DNA of 15,875 nt from assembly GCA_937927435.1 (NCBI GenBank), contig CALBDW010000053.1:1-15875 (forward strand), in the 5' to 3' direction. The stretch comes from an uncultured Bdellovibrionales bacterium (GTDB lineage Bacteria > Bdellovibrionota > Bdellovibrionia > Bdellovibrionales > JAMPXM01). The position numbers and the translations under genes are program-made. This document shows positions 13,273 to 15,875 of the stretch, piece after piece (within the stretch, counting starts at the first letter, position 1; each line of letters begins with the position of its first letter). The notes below the pieces were generated by a model that saw nothing but the letters and a program-made list of their open reading frames with translations, was not told the origin of the DNA and made no database searches.

Positions 13273-15066
13273 GTGACGACAGTTTGGAAACCGCGTCTGG
13301 CGCAATCGCCCTCCGCCCCCATGCCGCCGTACTTGCCCCGCTTGGTGTGGGAAATCATGTATGCACGGGGCATTGATTCTGAAGAAGCGATCCAAAAATG
13401 GCTAAATCCGAGTCTTAAAACCTTGCGGGATCCCTCGGAGCTTCGGGATCTCGACAAGGTCGTCAAGCGTCTGGTTCAAGCCCGGATCAACCAAGACCCG
13501 ATCGTCATCTACGCCGATTATGACCTCGATGGTACATCGGGCCTTGCACTTCTTCTGAAAGCCTTCGAGTGGATGGGGTTTCGGGACGTCACCTATTACC
13601 AGCCGAAACGGCTCTCGGAAGGCTACGGGCTCCATTGTGAAGCGATCCGGAAGCTCCATGCGGAAGGTCGCCGCTTACTTGTCAGTGTTGACCTTGGCAT
13701 CACCGCTATTGAAGCCGTGGATCTCGCAAATGAGTTGGGTCTTGAGGTCATCATCACGGACCACCATTTGCCGAAAGACGATCTCCCGAAAGCATTAGCG
13801 GTCGTGAATCCGAACCGCACGGACTGCACTTCGGGGCTTTCGCATCTTTGTGGCACGGGCGTTGCGTTTTATCTCGTACTCGCTTTGCGCCGCGCTCTTC
13901 TTAAAGAGGGTTTGCTGGAGCAAGCCTTTGACCCGAAAGAGCTTCTCGATTGTTTCGTTATAGGCACAGTGACCGATATGGTCCCGCTCGTTGAAGAAAA
14001 CCGGGTGCTTGTTAAGCACGGGCTTTTGCAGCTTGCGCGGACCAAACGGCCCGGCTTGCGGGTTCTTTTACAGGCTTTGGGGCTCTGGGGAATTCCGCTC
14101 ACGAGCCAAGACGTGGCTTTGCGGTTCGCGCCGAAGCTCAATGCGCTGTCGCGGATGGAGATGGGCATTCAGCCCATCGATCTTTACTTGGTGGAAGACG
14201 AACGCGAAGCGCAGCGCCTTGTGGAAGCTGTTCTTTCCAATAATCAGACGCGACAGGCCTCGCAGAAAAGCGCCGAGAGCGAGGCGTTGGATATGTTGCG
14301 CGTTCACCCGCCGAAAAGCGTGATTTTCGTGTACTCGGCAAACTTCCATCGCGGAGTGGTTGGGCTGGTCGCAACAAAGCTCTGTCAGGAATACGGGCTT
14401 CCGACCTTTGTGGGCTCGCTTTCGCTCGAGGGCAAGACGATTGTCGGCAGTGCCAGGATGCCGGAAGGGATGGGGATAAACGCTCTCGATGCCATGGCAG
14501 CGGCGTCCGAGGCCCTGGAGCAGTTCGGCGGTCACGCCATAGCGGCGGGCTTTGAGCTCAAACTCGATCGGGCGGAACTCTTTGCGGAGAAGCTCGAGGC
14601 ATTTTTCTCCGATAAGCTGGTGCAGGCTGAAGAGCGGACGTGGATTTACGACACGGAAGCGTCGCTTGCCGAACTCAATCCGGCCTTTATGGGCTGGTAT
14701 GAGGCTCTAAGTCCCTTCGGGGCGCAGTTCGCCCCGCCGGTCTTTTATGTGCGGGACTTGATCGTGCGTCAGGTGAGGCCGCTCAAGGGCGGACATTACC
14801 GGTTGGTACTCGCGGACTCTGTGCTGTCGAGAGAATCGCGCGTGGCGCTTTGGTTCTCGCCCTCGCCGTCGCATCCTCTGATCCAAAATGGGCTACGGGA
14901 ATTCCTTCGCGTCGAGGCTCTTGTGGAGCCGCAATGGAACTACTTCAACGGCACCCGGACGCTTCAATTGCTCGTCCAGGACTTAAGAGCCAGCGAAGGA
15001 CCGTCGCGGCAAAGCGCGGTGGCAGCGATTGAAGCTGGCTTGAAGGCTGGAAAGTTTGCCGAATAA
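13273..15066 (+). CDS. recJ: Single-stranded-DNA-specific 5'-3' exonuclease RecJ
   Basis: RecJ degrades single-stranded DNA from the 5' end in recombination and mismatch/base-excision repair. The 597-residue protein shows the DHH phosphoesterase motifs: YADYDLDGTSG (80-90) with D82/D84/D86, Asp140 in SVDLGITA, and ITDHHLP (161-167). Further on are NPNR, LCGTGVAF (192-199) and the DHHA1 motif GGHAIAAGFEL (419-429). A C-terminal OB-fold-like region follows. The GTG start has AGGGGAGGG just upstream and lies 53 bp behind secF, consistent with the same transcript. Metal-binding residues are all present, so it should be active. Confidence 0.97.
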   Translation: MTTVWKPRLAQSPSAPMPPYLPRLVWEIMYARGIDSEEAIQKWLNPSLKTLRDPSELRDLDKVVKRLVQARINQDPIVIYADYDLDGTSGLALLLKAFEWMGFRDVTYYQPKRLSEGYGLHCEAIRKLHAEGRRLLVSVDLGITAIEAVDLANELGLEVIITDHHLPKDDLPKALAVVNPNRTDCTSGLSHLCGTGVAFYLVLALRRALLKEGLLEQAFDPKELLDCFVIGTVTDMVPLVEENRVLVKHGLLQLARTKRPGLRVLLQALGLWGIPLTSQDVALRFAPKLNALSRMEMGIQPIDLYLVEDEREAQRLVEAVLSNNQTRQASQKSAESEALDMLRVHPPKSVIFVYSANFHRGVVGLVATKLCQEYGLPTFVGSLSLEGKTIVGSARMPEGMGINALDAMAAASEALEQFGGHAIAAGFELKLDRAELFAEKLEAFFSDKLVQAEERTWIYDTEASLAELNPAFMGWYEALSPFGAQFAPPVFYVRDLIVRQVRPLKGGHYRLVLADSVLSRESRVALWFSPSPSHPLIQNGLREFLRVEALVEPQWNYFNGTRTLQLLVQDLRASEGPSRQSAVAAIEAGLKAGKFAE

Positions 15067-15076
15067 AGCCACAGAC

Positions 15077-15106
15077 TTGTTGAAGTCCGTTTCTCCATGC
15101 TAGGGT
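15077..15106 (+). promoter_or_regulatory. Candidate promoter of the downstream charged-protein gene
   Basis: An extended -10 element TGCTAGGGT ends at 15106 (TAGGGT 15101-15106). TTGTTG at 15077-15082 lies 18 bases upstream of the hexamer; TTGAAG at 15080-15085 would give a 15-base spacing. Transcription would start near 15113, directly before the stem-loop at 15115. This suggests the charged-protein gene is not simply a tail of the recJ transcript. Confidence 0.45.
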
Positions 15107-15114
15107 CTCTCGAT

Positions 15115-15149
15115 CAAATTAGTTTGGCTTCCGCCCGAAAGCTAATTTG
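15115..15149 (+). promoter_or_regulatory. Stem-loop at the predicted 5' end of the leader
   Basis: CAAATTAG (15115-15122) and CTAATTTG (15142-15149) are perfect complements, with further pairing inside (TTT/AAA and GGC/GCC around TTCC). It would occupy the first bases of the predicted transcript, well clear of the ribosome site at 15166-15171. Such 5' hairpins commonly protect mRNA from decay. A protein-binding operator is the alternative. Confidence 0.5.
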
Positions 15150-15174
15150 AGTCTTAAATCACCGGGAGGATTCC

Positions 15175-15813
15175 ATGGGCCCGAGAGAGACCTTCACCAG
15201 TCTTCGGAAGAAAATCGAAGTCGTACTTCAACAAGCGTTGGGGAGCGAGCTTTCGCAAAAGCTGCAAACGCAGCTTAACGAGAAATTCGGAGACCGTTGG
15301 ACTCAATCCGTGGAGAAAATTTCCCAAGCGACTCAGTTGGCGGGTCAAACCGCGAAGTACGGATGGCAACAGGCATTGAATCAGCTCGAGCAGAAGGGCT
15401 TCGATGTTCACGATCCGAAAGCCTTCGCTCAGAGTGTCGGCAAGAAAGCGCTGGAGGAAGCGGAGAAAATTCGCTTGGCCATCGCTGAGAACCCGTTGAG
15501 TCCGGCCTGGGTTCGCGAGATCACGTTCACCCCATCCAAGCCTGAGTTCCACGACGAAGAGGGCGAGATCCAAGAGATGGAAGAAACTTCGCCCGCCGAA
15601 GCAAGCGCCTCCGGTTCGATCGTGGAAAGTGTCATATCGGAAGCCGCCGAAGGTATGCAGCCGGGGCACGGGGCCCTTGACGAGGAGCGCACTGAGCATT
15701 CCGAGGAGCACGCCGAGGAGGATGCTGAGATCTTGGCTGAAAGCGCGGAACGGAAGAAAAAGAAAAGTGGCCGGAGTTCGAAAGGCCCGGGTTCGACTCG
15801 CGTGACCCATTAA
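15175..15813 (+). CDS. Hypothetical charged, partly disordered protein
   Basis: This 212-residue protein is not recognised. The first half (1-115) is helical and Gln/Lys/Glu-rich (for example LQQALGSELSQKLQTQL, 18-34), perhaps a coiled coil. From about 125 to 193 it is strongly acidic and low in complexity (HDEEGEIQEMEE, EEHAEEDAEI). It ends in a short basic tail ERKKKKSGRSSKGPGSTRVTH (192-212). There is no signal peptide or membrane span, so it is cytosolic. GGGAGG four bases before the ATG makes the start firm. Acidic tail plus basic end suggests an interaction or nucleic-acid-associated protein, but no function is assigned. It has its own candidate promoter after recJ. Confidence 0.82.
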   Translation: MGPRETFTSLRKKIEVVLQQALGSELSQKLQTQLNEKFGDRWTQSVEKISQATQLAGQTAKYGWQQALNQLEQKGFDVHDPKAFAQSVGKKALEEAEKIRLAIAENPLSPAWVREITFTPSKPEFHDEEGEIQEMEETSPAEASASGSIVESVISEAAEGMQPGHGALDEERTEHSEEHAEEDAEILAESAERKKKKSGRSSKGPGSTRVTH

Positions 15814-15837
15814 GGAACGTTGAGATAGAAAGTCGCT

Positions 15838-15875
15838 ATGAACGCTTCTTGCTCACGTGCGGTCGTCCTTCTCTC
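15838..15875 (+). CDS. Possible start of a further gene, cut by the window edge
   Basis: An ATG 24 bases after the preceding stop opens a frame reading Met-Asn-Ala-Ser-Cys-Ser-Arg-Ala-Val-Val-Leu-Leu to the edge. The ending AVVLL could begin a signal-peptide core. The ribosome site is weak (GAGATAGAAAG). Too little is visible to decide. Confidence 0.22.
   Translation, partial: MNASCSRAVVLL

Noticed and set aside
15154..15810. 218-codon open frame on the minus strand, almost as long as the plus-strand gene
   Set aside because: It is the mirror of 15175-15813. It lacks a ribosome site, and its Arg/Leu/Phe-rich composition is the complement of the Glu/Lys/Gln-rich forward protein, which has a strong GGGAGG.
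1..15875. CRISPR array, tRNA or rRNA genes, or a phage module
   Set aside because: No spaced direct repeats, cloverleaf-like sequence, rRNA signature or phage structural gene was seen in the reading.

Overview
The window looks like a chromosomal segment of a Gram-negative bacterium. Moderate GC content, an outer-membrane beta-barrel gene and the run queA-tgt-yajC-secD-secF-recJ fit the former Deltaproteobacteria and their relatives (for example Desulfobacterota or Bdellovibrionota). That placement is an inference from gene order and protein style, not from a marker-gene comparison.

Left part (1-5870), accessory in character. The extreme left edge resembles the end of an IS3-type insertion sequence. 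Three minus-strand genes follow, listed in transcription order: a ThiF/MoeB-like E1 adenylyltransferase (3854-3000), a cysteine-synthase-like PLP enzyme that overlaps it (3024-2185), and a soluble GAF hybrid histidine kinase/response regulator (2091-361) with its own candidate promoter. Divergent from the ThiF gene lies a possible GNAT/autoinducer-synthase-like acyltransferase (3969-4736). Its 3' end overlaps, tail to tail, a gene for an XRE-type helix-turn-helix protein with a C-terminal sensor-like domain (5634-4705). Together these look like a small biosynthesis-plus-sensing island. No part of that proposed pathway is proven by sequence alone.

Middle part (5630-7870), mobile and non-coding. 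It holds two inverted repeats and a 375-bp MITE-like remnant with 23-bp imperfect terminal inverted repeats (21 of 23 match). The remnant encloses what looks like the tail of a transposase and ends exactly at the stop codon of a DUF481 outer-membrane protein gene (7004-6246). Beyond that lie about 430 bp without a convincing gene, two tiny translationally coupled ORFs and a strong rho-independent terminator.

Right part (7872-15875), core genome. queA and tgt overlap and encode two steps of queuosine tRNA modification. A terminator hairpin is built into the tgt stop codon. yajC, secD and secF (coupled by overlap or short gaps) encode the SecDF-YajC accessory complex of the Sec translocon, and recJ (single-strand exonuclease) follows. 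A separate promoter and a 5'-UTR hairpin precede a highly charged protein of unknown function. A last ORF may begin at the right edge.
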